64,000 nucleotides of DNA from a bacterium HR33 (GCA_002923375.1 BEIJ01000002.1:248001-312000), one strand, 5' to 3'. Numbered from the stretch's first letter, positions 8,806 to 18,488 are shown. The notes: generated from the sequence alone by a model not told the origin. A program made the numbers and translations.

Positions 8806-8837
8806 CGCCGCCTGGTCTCCGGGAGACACAGGCGGCG
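8806..8837. terminator. Hairpin terminator between convergent genes
   Basis: The sequence forms a nearly perfect stem, CGCCGCCTG-GTCTC pairing with GAGAC-A-CAGGCGGCG, with a three-base loop and a single bulged A. It sits between the stop of the LytTR regulator and the stop of the SusD-like gene, so it can end both transcripts. There is no long T tract on either side. Confidence 0.65.
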
Positions 8838-8857
8838 GCCGGAAAGCGGCGGGGGAC

Positions 8858-10260
8858 TCAAGGGTTTCGGTCGAGGCATTGGCTGAACTGAGGGTTGTTC
8901 TCTTCATCGAAGGGAATCGGCAGATTGACGTCCGGCCCGTAGGAACCTCCTTTGAAGTAGGGTCCCGTGGGGAAGACCCTCTCCGCATCCCTCCCGTACT
9001 GCCGCACTAGCCGGCGGAGGTCCCCTAGTCGGTGGGCGGTGCCGAACAACCAGAAGGCCCGCTCGCGGAAGTGGAGGTCCACTCGCGATGCTCCGTCCCC
9101 AGGATCGGCCAGCGGATCGAGGCCGGGGACCGTATTGCGCAGGGAGTTCAGGATACCCAGCCACCCGGCCACGTCGCCGGTCCTGAGCTGATTTTCCGCA
9201 ACGATGAGGCGCGCCTCCACTCCAGTGGCGAGGGGAGTTGGTGCATTTCGGGCGTTGTATTTGAGCTGATCGAACAGAGGGGAAGACTGGTCGAAGCCGA
9301 TCTGCCCCGAGCGAATGGTCCAAGGGATTCGCGGGTCCGCCTGGGCAGGGTCGGTTCCCGGGCCGATGCCGTCCTTGGCCCGGAAGCCCAGACCGTTGCC
9401 CCCTTCGCGGTGCGCCAGGGACCAGCGGCGCTGTACGAATTGCAGGCTGTGCAGGGAGTTTTCCTGGCGCGGAGTCGTTATCGAATGCTTGATACTATAA
9501 ACGAAACTGGTCGGTACCGGTAAACGAAACTGGTCGGTACCGGTGCAGCCGCCGCGGCGGCGCCGGCGAAATCCCCCTTGTTGAGAAGTGCTCTCCCCTT
9601 GCCTACTCGGGCAAGCCACTCCTGCGTGGGTGATTTGGCGCGTGCAGCCTGAGCCAGTGCAGAGTCGAACCTCTCGATCGCCAGGTCTAGCGACTGTATC
9701 GTGGTCTGCGGCCCTCCGTAGAGTAGTTCGCCGCCTTCGATCCTGCTGTAGGGCACACCGGAGCAGTAGTTTTCAGCTGCGAATACGTAGCTGAACCCCG
9801 CCAGACTGTACATCTCCGCGACTCGAGGGTCGGTGTCCGGGTTTGGGGAGTTCAGCTTTATGAAGCGAGCAGCATCTTCGGTCACCCTGCGCGCCCGTTG
9901 CAGGTTGCGAAAGACGGCATTCAGGGTGCCATTGCGAATATCGCTTTGGCGGCGTTCGAATTCCTGGCGCGTGGGGAAGGTACCGGAATGGAAAAACTCG
10001 TCGGTCATGAGACCCACGGTCGATACTTGTGCGTCTGCGGTGCCGGAGTTATAGGCGAGGGCAAAGTCGCCCAAGGCTCCCATGTATACCGTGTTGACGG
10101 CAGCGGGGCCGGACAGGTTGTCGGGTAGTACTATATCTGGATCGGTGACCTCCAGAAGCTCGTCAGTGCTGCATCCCGAGATCAACAGGCCGATCGCCGC
10201 CAGATAGGAAATTCGACTCGCGGGTCGGATCGTTCGGAAGTCGGTCGTATCGCGGTTCAT
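8858..10260 (-). pseudogene. SusD/RagB-family outer-membrane lipoprotein, frameshifted by a 23-bp tandem duplication
   Basis: Reading from ATG at 10260 (GGAGAA upstream), the protein begins with a signal peptide and lipobox ISGC, and continues as a SusD-like helical protein through KGDFAGAAAAAAPVPTSFVY. There an exact 23-bp repeat (9498-9543) shifts the frame and translation stops at 9478. The other frame resumes with PVPTSFVYSIKHSITTPRQ and runs to 8858, ending in NPQFSQCLDRNP. Removing one repeat copy restores a single frame of 459 residues, typical for the family. SusD proteins bind glycans or other nutrients at the cell surface and sit on a SusC channel, here encoded 29 bases upstream. 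The disruption could be real, reversible or an assembly error. Confidence 0.85.
9498..9543. repeat. Perfect 23-bp tandem duplication inside the SusD-like gene
   Basis: Copy one occupies 9498-9520 and copy two 9521-9543; they are identical. Since 23 is not a multiple of three, the duplication breaks the SusD-like frame. The identity of the copies points to a recent slippage or recombination event, or a sequencing or assembly artefact. Confidence 0.95.
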
Positions 10261-10289
10261 GGCGTGTTCTCCATGGCAAGTCGCGCTCG

Positions 10290-13200
10290 TCAGAACGTGA
10301 CGCTCAGCCGGGCGATCCAATGTTGTACCAGAGGCTGCGTGAGGAACTCTATGTTCCCGAAATTGGCACTCTGGTTACTCTGTGCTTCGGGATCGAGGTC
10401 CGGCCAGTCGGTGATGGTAAGCAAGTTCCGTCCGGTCAGTGTCAGAGTGATACCGGAGGCTCGGATTCGCGAGGCCCAAGACTGGGGCGCAAAGAAGCTG
10501 AGCGAGGCCTCTCGGAGCCGCCAGAAGGCAGCGCTTCTTACGTAACCAGCTCGGGTGAGCTGCGAGCGGGCGACTACTGCCGCCGCCTGTTCCGAGAAGT
10601 CCGTTCCGGGGACGAAAGCGGCCTCGCAGCGCTGGATCTGAGAGCAGCGGAACCAGCTGGTCCCAGCGTCCCGGACGTGCCCGCCCCGGTAGTCCAGGAG
10701 CCCCTGCAGCCGGAGGCGGTTGAAGAGGGTAATGCCGCTATGGATCGAAAGCTCGCGGCCCGGCAGGGGGCCTCCGAGGAAAACGGCCGTATCGCCGAGC
10801 ACCACCTCGGAGAGAGCGATGACCCCGTCGCCGTTTGCATCGTTCACCTCCAATATCGGGCGCTGCCAGAATCCGCCCAGAGGATATCCCGGCGCATGTC
10901 GCTGAATGCCGAAAACGATCGGTTCGATACCTTCGCCCAGCTCCAAGAGCTCGTTTTGGAGCGTCGAGCCGGTGAAGGTAAAGTCCCATTGGAACGCGCG
11001 GCTGTCGACCACCCGCGCGCTCAGGACGCCTTCCCAGCCGCGGTTCAGTACGGAACCCAAATTTTCGAACCGTCCCGTGGCGCCGGTTCCGGTACCCAAG
11101 GAAGGCGCCAGGACTCGGGATACCAGCGCGTCGGTCGATTTCTTGCGGAAATAAGTAACCTGGATTCCCGTGCGCCCGTTCCACAGGTCGAGGTCAAGTC
11201 CGCCCTCGAACTCGGTCGCTTTTTCAGGCTTCAGGTCCACATTGCCGACACCGCCTAGTGTGACCCCGATTCGGTCCGCCCCGGCTACGTCGCTGACGCT
11301 CACCGGGAGGAAGAAATCGATCGCGGCATTGGCGACGGGCTGAAGACCGGTTGCGCCCCAGGCGGCGCGCAGTCGCAGCGAGCTCAAAAAGTTTCCCTGG
11401 GGAAAGAAGGGTTCCTCGCTGACGACCCAAGAGAAGCTGAGCTTAGGGTAGATGATCGCTTCGAAGTCTCTTCCGAACGAGCTGTTGTCGTCAGCCCGGA
11501 CCGCGCCGGTCACGAACAAGCGGTCGTTGAGAGTGAACTGCTGTTCGATGAAACTGCCCAAGGTAATTCTCTCAGTTGTAGTCTCCCCGGCGATGGTGAC
11601 TGCCGCCGCGCCGACCGAGCTCGCGCCAGCGGGTAATTGGTTCCCAGTGGCGGTGACCCCCGTGGCCAGATCGCGGAAGTACTGGACGCCTACGGAAGTT
11701 TTGGATCTCAAGCGGGATCCGAGCCGCGCCGTGGCCGAGGCACCGAGGTCCACAGTGTACTGGAAGAGCTGAAAGCGATTGGCGGTCTTGGTGCCGTCCA
11801 CCAGAGTGCCCACCGGAACTTCGCCGGTGGGGAACAGCTGGGCGTCGAGTTGACTGGTGACGTCTAGTCCGACAGCGGTTCTGACCGACAAAAATCCGAA
11901 AGGCTGCCAGTCTCCATTCATGCTTCCGGTAAAACGCTCCACCGACTGCCGGGTGTCGATCGCAAAGATTTCCTCAGGGAGCCTAAAACCCCATCCCCCG
12001 CGCACGCTTCTGGAATGGGTGCCGAAAAGGCCGCTCGGTAGGATACCGAGGGAGTTGTTGTCGTTCTGGACTATCTGCAAATCGCTAAGAGTGTAACCAG
12101 CGGATACCGTCAGGTCCGCATTATCGAGGACTTGAGCTCTGAGATTGGCGCGCAAGTTGATTCGCTCCACCGAGTTGGGACGGAGCATGTGATCCGGAAG
12201 CTCGCCTCGAATAGCCCGGAGGGTGTCCTGAATGGAATCGGGGAGCTCGTAGGTTCCGACCTCCTTCTCGAGTTCACCCGATATGAAATAACTCAACACA
12301 TCGCTGCCACCGGACACATTCGCGCCGTATTGAGCGCGGTGCCCGGTCGAAATCGGAGTAGTTGCGGGATCCTCCAGCACGTTGAACGACACGATGCTGT
12401 CTTGGACACAGGACCCCAGCGACACGAGGATCAAAGTACAACTGCTGGTCACCGTACCATCCGGCCGCCGGCCGAAGGCGGTGAAGTTGGCGGGATATTC
12501 CGCAGGATCGATCGCCAGTCCCTGTTCCACGTAGAAGTTCCAGCGGGGCCGTCCCGCACGCCCCCGCTTGGTGGTGATCCGAATCACGCCGTTGGCGGCT
12601 TCGGTACCGTAGAGGGTCGCGGCTGACGGACCCTTGATCACCTCCACCGCCTCGATGTCCTCCGGGTTGATGTCGTCGAGCCTGGTTGGCGACTGGCCTC
12701 CGGTGACGACCGAAATCAAGTTCGTGCTGCTCTCGACCCGGACTCCGTCGATATAGACCAGCGGCTCGTTGGTCAAGGATACGCTGTTGGCGCCCCGGAT
12801 TCGGATCCGCGTGCCGCTACCCACCTGGCCGCTGCTCCGCTGCACGACCACGCTCGGCGCCCGGGCGGTCAGCACATCGCTGAAAGCGACTATGGGGGCC
12901 TCCTCCACCACCGCGGCTGCCGTAAGCTTGGAAACCGCATTCCCTAGCTCCCGCTGGCGTTGCTCCCCCACCGCCGTTACCACGACTTCGTCGAGCGACA
13001 CCACAGCAGCTGCAATTTCGAAATTGACGGTAACCGCTTGGCCCGGAGAGACCGTGAGCAGCTGAATCTGAGACTGGTAACCGATTCGCGAGGCCCGGAG
13101 TTGTATCCTGCCCGGAGGTATTTCCCGCAGAAGATAGCGGCCCTCTGCGTCGGTAATCGCCCGCCGGTCGGTTCCGACCACCGAAACCGTGGCTTCGGGC

Positions 13201-13331
13201 ACCGGCCGCCCGGAACTGTGGTCGGTTACTTGCCCGCTCACACTGGCCTGTTGGGCCAGCATTAGCGCCGGCACCAGAGTCAGCAGCAAAGGAGCGGTCA
13301 CCAGAACGGCCCGCACGTTGTCTGTTCTCAT
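10290..13331 (-). CDS. SusC/RagA-type TonB-dependent outer-membrane receptor
   Basis: 1013 residues from the ATG at 13331, chosen because AAGGAG lies seven bases before it and a signal peptide ending near LMLAQQ follows. A carboxypeptidase-regulatory-like domain (about 30-110) is followed by a TonB-box-like LDEVVVTAVG. The plug domain has IRIRGANSVSLTNEPLVYID and ends YGTEAANGVIRITTKRG. The remainder is a large beta-barrel ending in HWIARLSVTF. It imports bulky nutrients using TonB energy together with the SusD lipoprotein. The gene is first in a two-gene locus with the disrupted SusD-like gene. Confidence 0.95.
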   Translation of the reverse strand: MRTDNVRAVLVTAPLLLTLVPALMLAQQASVSGQVTDHSSGRPVPEATVSVVGTDRRAITDAEGRYLLREIPPGRIQLRASRIGYQSQIQLLTVSPGQAVTVNFEIAAAVVSLDEVVVTAVGEQRQRELGNAVSKLTAAAVVEEAPIVAFSDVLTARAPSVVVQRSSGQVGSGTRIRIRGANSVSLTNEPLVYIDGVRVESSTNLISVVTGGQSPTRLDDINPEDIEAVEVIKGPSAATLYGTEAANGVIRITTKRGRAGRPRWNFYVEQGLAIDPAEYPANFTAFGRRPDGTVTSSCTLILVSLGSCVQDSIVSFNVLEDPATTPISTGHRAQYGANVSGGSDVLSYFISGELEKEVGTYELPDSIQDTLRAIRGELPDHMLRPNSVERINLRANLRAQVLDNADLTVSAGYTLSDLQIVQNDNNSLGILPSGLFGTHSRSVRGGWGFRLPEEIFAIDTRQSVERFTGSMNGDWQPFGFLSVRTAVGLDVTSQLDAQLFPTGEVPVGTLVDGTKTANRFQLFQYTVDLGASATARLGSRLRSKTSVGVQYFRDLATGVTATGNQLPAGASSVGAAAVTIAGETTTERITLGSFIEQQFTLNDRLFVTGAVRADDNSSFGRDFEAIIYPKLSFSWVVSEEPFFPQGNFLSSLRLRAAWGATGLQPVANAAIDFFLPVSVSDVAGADRIGVTLGGVGNVDLKPEKATEFEGGLDLDLWNGRTGIQVTYFRKKSTDALVSRVLAPSLGTGTGATGRFENLGSVLNRGWEGVLSARVVDSRAFQWDFTFTGSTLQNELLELGEGIEPIVFGIQRHAPGYPLGGFWQRPILEVNDANGDGVIALSEVVLGDTAVFLGGPLPGRELSIHSGITLFNRLRLQGLLDYRGGHVRDAGTSWFRCSQIQRCEAAFVPGTDFSEQAAAVVARSQLTRAGYVRSAAFWRLREASLSFFAPQSWASRIRASGITLTLTGRNLLTITDWPDLDPEAQSNQSANFGNIEFLTQPLVQHWIARLSVTF

Positions 13332-13596
13332 AGGCATTCTCCTTGGTAATGATCCTCCCGTTTGGCCAACCGGTTCGCTTCGTGACCATCGACCCGGAGC
13401 AGGCGGCCCGGCTGTTGAACGGTCGGAGGACCGCCGCGAGGCAACAGGTTGCAGCCGGGCTCGCCCGCTAGAAAACCGGGGTCCAGGGTAGATAACTCGG
13501 TTTATCGGCACCAAGCCGCGTGGGGCGACCGACTTCAGCTTCCCGCGAGCGGCGCCGATCGGGGGCGAGAGGGAGTCAGGACGCTCATCCTCCTTG

Positions 13597-14127
13597 CTAT
13601 CGCTGGCGCCGATAAAGGCCGTCGAACACGACCCGCCAAGTTGCTCCACTGTCGCGGGATATCCGCCAAAGCTGCCGGACTCGATCCGGCGCCAAGGGCT
13701 CCCAGCTGATCTCGTGCAGTTCCGGCGAGCCTTCTGCCCCCAGCGAGGTCCCGCGCAGAACCATTTTGCTCCCGTCCCAGACACCTTCGAGCAGCAAGAG
13801 GGTGCCCCGGCTGTCGACCCAGGTCTGGTGCCACTTGTTTCGACGCGAGTCGTAAATGTTCAAGCTGGTCCCCCGCATTCCCTGGGCTCCGGTCCACCTT
13901 TCGCGGATCACACAGCCGTCCAGTGCAGGCTCGATGACGTTGGTTCCCGCAAAACGGCCGTTGGCTTCCACTCGCCATTCCCCAATCCAAAAATCGAACT
14001 GCCGGTATTGGGGCCCTGCGCAAGGGCCCTGGGAAGGAGGCTCAGGCCCGGCGCTCTGGGCGCCGAGCCGGGAGCCGGGCGAAAGAAAAGCGGTGGTAGC
14101 TAACACCCAGGCAAGCAGAGCTCTCAA
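13597..14127 (-). CDS. Exported DUF1579-like protein
   Basis: 176 residues with a signal peptide (about 1-23, ending SRLGAQ). The mature part starts with FDFWIGEWRVEANG and continues with RWTGAQGMRGTSLNIYDS and WHQTWVDSRGTLLLLEG, then a Trp-rich strand pattern ending WRVVFDGLYRR. This matches the DUF1579/lipocalin-like barrel. It lies 265 bases upstream of the SusC gene on the same strand; whether they share a transcript is unclear. Function unknown. Confidence 0.75.
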   Translation of the reverse strand: MRALLAWVLATTAFLSPGSRLGAQSAGPEPPSQGPCAGPQYRQFDFWIGEWRVEANGRFAGTNVIEPALDGCVIRERWTGAQGMRGTSLNIYDSRRNKWHQTWVDSRGTLLLLEGVWDGSKMVLRGTSLGAEGSPELHEISWEPLAPDRVRQLWRISRDSGATWRVVFDGLYRRQR

Positions 14128-14275
14128 TTTGGTCCTCCGCTAAGAAGGTGGCCCAATCACTACCCAGGCTCGCTCGAGTATCAAGTATCGCGGGGCGGAG
14201 TTGGATTGGAGGGTGGGCAACGGTTCCGCACGGGCCGCGAACGGCTGAGCGACGCTCAGAGGCGAAATTGGAGCC

Positions 14276-15109
14276 TCAGCGGGCAGACTCCTCCGCCACC
14301 AACCTGCGGAACTCCCGAACTATATCCCGCTCGTGCCGCAGCATCCTCTGCGGTATCGCACTCGCTCCCGCCCGCGCGCCCGCGATCGCGCCCACCAGGA
14401 CCGGTGCGTAGTTGGCTCCGCCTGCGAAGGCGATCGAGCGCTCGAGGGCGACCTCGAACGAGGCGTCGTAGCGGATGACGAACGCTAGGGCGGCTGCGAA
14501 GGTCTCCGGAGCATACCCTCCGGCACCGGCGCGCTCGACCGCCAGCTCCCGCCGCAGCGCCGCTCCCAGAATCTCCACCACCACGGCCGCACGCCTGTCC
14601 GCTTCGCTCGCCGCCGCCCGTGCCACATCCCGTTCGCTCGCCTCCAAGGCAGCCTCCAGTTCCTGGCCCGCTACCAGGCGTCGGATCAACAGCGCCACTG
14701 CTCCCGCCACCCAACCCGCTAGCGGATGCCAGTGCGTGAGCCGCGCTTCTCGCCGCGCCGCCTGCAGCAATTCCCCCGCGGGCACGATCGGCAACGCACC
14801 GAGGGGGGTTACCCGATGGGCCGGCCCAACTCCCGCCGTTTGGCCCCCCGATGCCTCGTGAACCAAGCGCGCCGCGCGTTCCGGCGTCACCCCTTGCTCG
14901 ATGAGCTGGAACACGTGCGCTGCTGTAGGTCCGGTATCGAAGGCTCCGCTTCGCCACCACTCCAGATACCGCCCCAGGACATCGCCGGGATCGAATCGTC
15001 GCAGCGCCACCAGGCTCCGGGCCAGTCGCAGGGCGAACCTCTGCGGCCCGCCGTTGCGATCGCCGGCTACCAATCCCAGGATCGCGCCCAGGACGCGGTC
15101 ACTCGTCAT
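14276..15109 (-). CDS. ADP-ribosylglycohydrolase (DraG/ARH) family protein with altered metal-site motif
   Basis: 277 residues from ATG at 15109. The family signatures are present in order: LGAILGLVAGDRNGGP near residue 7, WWRSGAFDTGPTAAHVF near 51, TAGVGPAHRVTPLGALP near 91, RLTHWHPLAGWVAGAV near 123 and FAGGANYAPVLVGAIAGARAG near 228. In typical ADP-ribosylarginine hydrolases the last motif is GGDxDT, whose Asp residues hold two Mg ions; here GGANYAP replaces it. Hydrolysis by the usual mechanism is therefore doubtful, and it may bind ADP-ribose or use other chemistry. The gene diverges from a PARG-like gene across 249 bases. The start could lie further upstream because the frame is open to 15301. 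Confidence 0.8.
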   Translation of the reverse strand: MTSDRVLGAILGLVAGDRNGGPQRFALRLARSLVALRRFDPGDVLGRYLEWWRSGAFDTGPTAAHVFQLIEQGVTPERAARLVHEASGGQTAGVGPAHRVTPLGALPIVPAGELLQAARREARLTHWHPLAGWVAGAVALLIRRLVAGQELEAALEASERDVARAAASEADRRAAVVVEILGAALRRELAVERAGAGGYAPETFAAALAFVIRYDASFEVALERSIAFAGGANYAPVLVGAIAGARAGASAIPQRMLRHERDIVREFRRLVAEESAR

Positions 15110-15358
15110 CCTCACAGGCCACTGCAATCTTGCCGGCCCCCGGTGCCAAGACGCAAGCGGCGGACTCCCGGCGAGATAGGCCCCGACGGCGGACTGCTTC
15201 CTCAGACCTGGCGAGCGTTGCTCGTAGAAATGCATCTTTTGCAAAGCACCGGCTTCGACCGGAGTGGTCTCTAACCGTGTTGTTCGCCGGCCGAGGATCA
15301 TCGAAACTGTACTGGGATAACCCGGTCACCGATCGAGTAGCGATGGAGAGGATTGTCC

Positions 15359-16378
15359 ATGTCGCCCGATGCCGCAACCGATCCCCTGCTGATAGAGCGC
15401 GCGAGCTTCGAGACCTCGCGCCTCATGGCGGAGCACCCTCCCGTCTGGCATCATCCTAACAAAGCCCTGGTTTTCGAGATCGCCTGTCCGAGCGGCTCGG
15501 TATATCGGGGCACCGTTCGCTACAGCCGCTGGCGCGGGCTGGTTCCGGGCTGTCTCTGGGACGCCGCCGCGGCGCTGCGGCGCGTCCGCTCGAAAGCCGG
15601 CTTTTACGACTACTCCGAGCAATCGGATCTTCCCGGCTCGGTGGAATGGCACGTCAACTTCGCCGATCCTCACCTGTTCGTGGCCTACGGCTCCGGTCTG
15701 TTCGCTCAGGACGAGATGCAGGTGGCAGAACACCCGGCACTGGGTGCGCTCCGAGAAGCGCTGCTGGCGCGGGGATCGCTGCCCCTGACCGTGGAAGCCG
15801 GCGGACCCACGCCGGTGCTGGTCATGGGAGTGGAGCGCCGCTGCCGAATCGCCACCGAGCCCGACCCGCTGGCCGGAAGGCCCCACGGCCTCTACGGCAA
15901 TCGCTTCGCCGCGGCGCCGCCAGACGTGGTGCGGCGGGCCACGGTGCGCCTCGATCCCCCCACTATCTCCAACATCATCGCTATGGCCAGTCTGCCCGGT
16001 GGTGACGGCCGTTATGCTCCGGAAGAAGTTCGGTACCTCTTATCCACGGCGTACAGTGGTTTCAGAGCTGCGGTACTGGAATCTCACCGGGATGGCGGGC
16101 CGGCGGTGCCGGTGGTGGTGCACACCGGCTTCTGGGGTTGTGGAGCCTTTGGAGGAAACCGGGTGTTGATGGCGCTCATCCAGATCCTTGCCGCCGGGGC
16201 TGCCGGTGTGGAGCGGCTGGTTTTCCACACCGGCGACCCGGCCGGAGAGATCTCCTTGGAGCAAGCACGCGCGCTGCTCGCAGAGAAACTGGGTGGAGAG
16301 CAGCCGCTTTCAACCGATGCGCTGGTGGCGCGTCTCGTAGGATTGGGGTTCACCTGGGGAGTCAGCGATGGGAATTGA
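15359..16378 (+). CDS. PARG-like macrodomain protein, probable (poly)ADP-ribose glycohydrolase
   Basis: 339 residues from ATG at 15359, preceded by GGAGAGG. The central segment VNFADPHLFVAYGSG (from about residue 99) followed by LFAQDEMQVAEHPALG aligns with the PARG catalytic loop. There a Gly-rich turn is followed by Q-E-E; here the triplet is Gln117-Asp118-Glu119, with Glu119 in the position of the general acid. The C-terminal HTGFWGCGAFGGNRVLMALI (255-274) matches the ADP-ribose-binding macrodomain loop found in PARG. It is predicted to cleave ADP-ribose bonds in the cytoplasm. It shares a divergent promoter region with the ARH-like gene, which suggests a joint role in ADP-ribose metabolism. 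The assignment is by motif only. Confidence 0.75.
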   Translation: MSPDAATDPLLIERASFETSRLMAEHPPVWHHPNKALVFEIACPSGSVYRGTVRYSRWRGLVPGCLWDAAAALRRVRSKAGFYDYSEQSDLPGSVEWHVNFADPHLFVAYGSGLFAQDEMQVAEHPALGALREALLARGSLPLTVEAGGPTPVLVMGVERRCRIATEPDPLAGRPHGLYGNRFAAAPPDVVRRATVRLDPPTISNIIAMASLPGGDGRYAPEEVRYLLSTAYSGFRAAVLESHRDGGPAVPVVVHTGFWGCGAFGGNRVLMALIQILAAGAAGVERLVFHTGDPAGEISLEQARALLAEKLGGEQPLSTDALVARLVGLGFTWGVSDGN

Positions 16379-16493
16379 CGGCTGCCCTCGCCGCGGCGCT
16401 ATCCGCTTAGCGGAGCAAAGGAGCCAGCGCCCGCACTTGCACGCGGGCGCACCGGTGGCGATTCTCTAGGACCCGCAAAGGAGGTTCGCTTCC

Positions 16494-17717
16494 ATGGATC
16501 GCGCGTACCGGATCGCCGGATTGGCTCTGCTCGCCGCCGCCCTTTTGGGCCCTGCAGGCGAAGCCTCGCAATCGGCCCGGCGAGATGCGGCCCGCAACGC
16601 CGCCCGCCCCCAGCAACTCTATTATCCCGGCCCGGGCGACGAGTGGGAGCACCGGCGGCCGGAAGAAGTGGGCATGGATCCGCGGCTCCTGGAAGAAGCG
16701 ATCGCCTTCGCCAAGGCGAACGAGTCGCCCGAGCCCCGGGATCTCGAGTTCAATCACTACACCACCTTCGGCCGGGAGCCGTACGGCGAAGCGATCGGGC
16801 CTTTCAAACCGCGCGGCGACCAGACCGGCATCATCCTGCGGCACGGATACATCGTGGCCGAGTGGGGCGAGCCCCACCGCGTGGACATGACCTTCAGCGT
16901 TACCAAGAGCTTCCTTTCCACAGTGGTGGGCCTGGCTTGGGATCGCGGACTGATCCGAAGCCTGGACGACAAAGTACGCGATTACGTCTGGACCGGCGAA
17001 TTCGACTCGGAACATAACTCCAAGATTACCTGGGATCATCTGCTGCGTCAGACCAGCGACTGGGAAGGTACCCTCTGGGGCAAACCCGACTGGGCCGACC
17101 GCCCTCCGGCGGATCAACCCCTTACGGAATATGTAAAAAGACCGCGCAACGAGCCGGGTACCTCTTACAAGTACAACGACGTGCGGGTCAACGTTCTAGC
17201 CTACGCAGCGCTGCAGGTCTGGCGGCGGCCCTTGCCCCAGGTGCTAAAGGAATACGTGATGGATCCGATCGGGGCCTCCACCACCTGGCGCTGGTACGGC
17301 TACGAGAACTCCTGGGTCAACATTGACGGGCAAATGATGCAGTCGGTAAGCGGCGGCGGGCACTGGGGAGGCGGGATGTGGATCAGCGCCCGAGACCAGG
17401 CGCGATTCGGCCTCCTCACTCTGCGCCGGGGCAGGTGGAAAGACAAGCAGATCATATCGGAAGAATGGGTCAAGCTGGCGCTCACCCCTACGCCGGTCCA
17501 GCCAGGATACGGCTTCATGAACTGGTTCCTGAACACCGGCCGCCAGATGTTGCCTAGCGCTCCGGAGAACAGCTTCTGCCACCGCGGTGCCGGAGCCAAT
17601 GTGATCTGCTGCATTCCGGATTACGACCTGGTGATAGTAGCCCGTTGGATACGGGCGAACCAGGTGGACGGCCTGGTACGACGGGTGCTGGCGTCTATCC
17701 GGGACCGGGCGCAATAG
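16494..17717 (+). CDS. Exported class C beta-lactamase-like serine hydrolase
   Basis: 407 residues with a signal peptide (about 1-25) and an AGGAGG ribosome site. The nucleophile motif is Ser135-Val-Thr-Lys138 in MTFSVTKSF; the second motif position has YKYNDVRVN and the third HRGAGAN in place of KTG. The family includes esterases, D-aminopeptidases and penicillin-binding-protein-like enzymes as well as AmpC. Lack of a clear KTG makes a true beta-lactamase unlikely. The gene follows the PARG-like gene by 115 bases on the same strand. Confidence 0.88.
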   Translation: MDRAYRIAGLALLAAALLGPAGEASQSARRDAARNAARPQQLYYPGPGDEWEHRRPEEVGMDPRLLEEAIAFAKANESPEPRDLEFNHYTTFGREPYGEAIGPFKPRGDQTGIILRHGYIVAEWGEPHRVDMTFSVTKSFLSTVVGLAWDRGLIRSLDDKVRDYVWTGEFDSEHNSKITWDHLLRQTSDWEGTLWGKPDWADRPPADQPLTEYVKRPRNEPGTSYKYNDVRVNVLAYAALQVWRRPLPQVLKEYVMDPIGASTTWRWYGYENSWVNIDGQMMQSVSGGGHWGGGMWISARDQARFGLLTLRRGRWKDKQIISEEWVKLALTPTPVQPGYGFMNWFLNTGRQMLPSAPENSFCHRGAGANVICCIPDYDLVIVARWIRANQVDGLVRRVLASIRDRAQ

Positions 17718-17863
17718 CAACCGGCGCAACAGTAAGCAACGCAACAGCAACCGGCGGGGCGGTCACTTGCGGCGGCTGGAACGGAGGATAACCTTGGATC
17801 ACCGTCCCCGGGCTACCCTCAGCCGCCAGGGGCACCTTCACCCGCCAGTGGAAGGAGACTAGC

Positions 17864-18421
17864 ATGGTTTCCCTTGTGTCCCTTTGGCTGCCGATCCTAA
17901 TTGCCGCGGTGATCGTCTTCGTGGTGAGCTCCCTGATTCACACGGTCCTAACCTATCACAACAACGACTTCAAGAAACTGCCCAACGAAGACCAAGCCCT
18001 GGCCGCGCTGCGCGCTCTGTCCCTTCCACCGGGAGACTACGCTCTCCCCAAGCCGGCAAGCTCGGCCGAGCTCAAGAGCCCGGAGTTCCAGGAGAAGATG
18101 AGACAAGGTCCCGTGCTTTTCATGACCGTCTTTCCCAGCGGACCGATCGCGATGGGGAAGAGACTCCTCCAGTGGTTCGCCTACTGCGTGGTGGTGGGGA
18201 TCTTCGCGGGCTACGTCGCCGGGCGCACTCTTCCGATGGGAGAGGAGTATCTCCAGGTCTTCCGGGTAACGGGTACCGTGGCGTTCCTGGGATACGGCCT
18301 GGCTCTGGTCCAGAATTCCATCTGGTTCGGGAGGAATTGGGCGGCCACCTCCAAGTCGCTTCTAGACGCTTTGATATACGGGCTCCTTACCGCCGGCGCG
18401 TTCGGGTGGTTGTGGCCGTGA
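17864..18421 (+). CDS. Four-helix inner-membrane protein of unknown function
   Basis: 185 residues starting after AAGGAG. Hydrophobic segments lie at about 5-28, 105-124, 131-153 and 162-184. A soluble loop (about 36-95) contains FKKLPNEDQALAALRALSLPPGDYALPKP-like sequence with a conserved-looking LPPGDYALP core. I do not recognise a named family. A hairpin (18489-18507) follows before the rhomboid gene. Confidence 0.65.
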   Translation: MVSLVSLWLPILIAAVIVFVVSSLIHTVLTYHNNDFKKLPNEDQALAALRALSLPPGDYALPKPASSAELKSPEFQEKMRQGPVLFMTVFPSGPIAMGKRLLQWFAYCVVVGIFAGYVAGRTLPMGEEYLQVFRVTGTVAFLGYGLALVQNSIWFGRNWAATSKSLLDALIYGLLTAGAFGWLWP

Positions 18422-18488
18422 GTCGCCGATGGCCCGGCTTTCTTCGTAACTTCTAGGCGTAGTGATCGGTTCCCAACCCGTGGTTCCG

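Noticed and set aside
17716-17756. Repeated AGCAACCGGCG words after the serine hydrolase gene
   Set aside because: Two short 11-base copies in a low-complexity CAACAG-rich stretch; too short to interpret.
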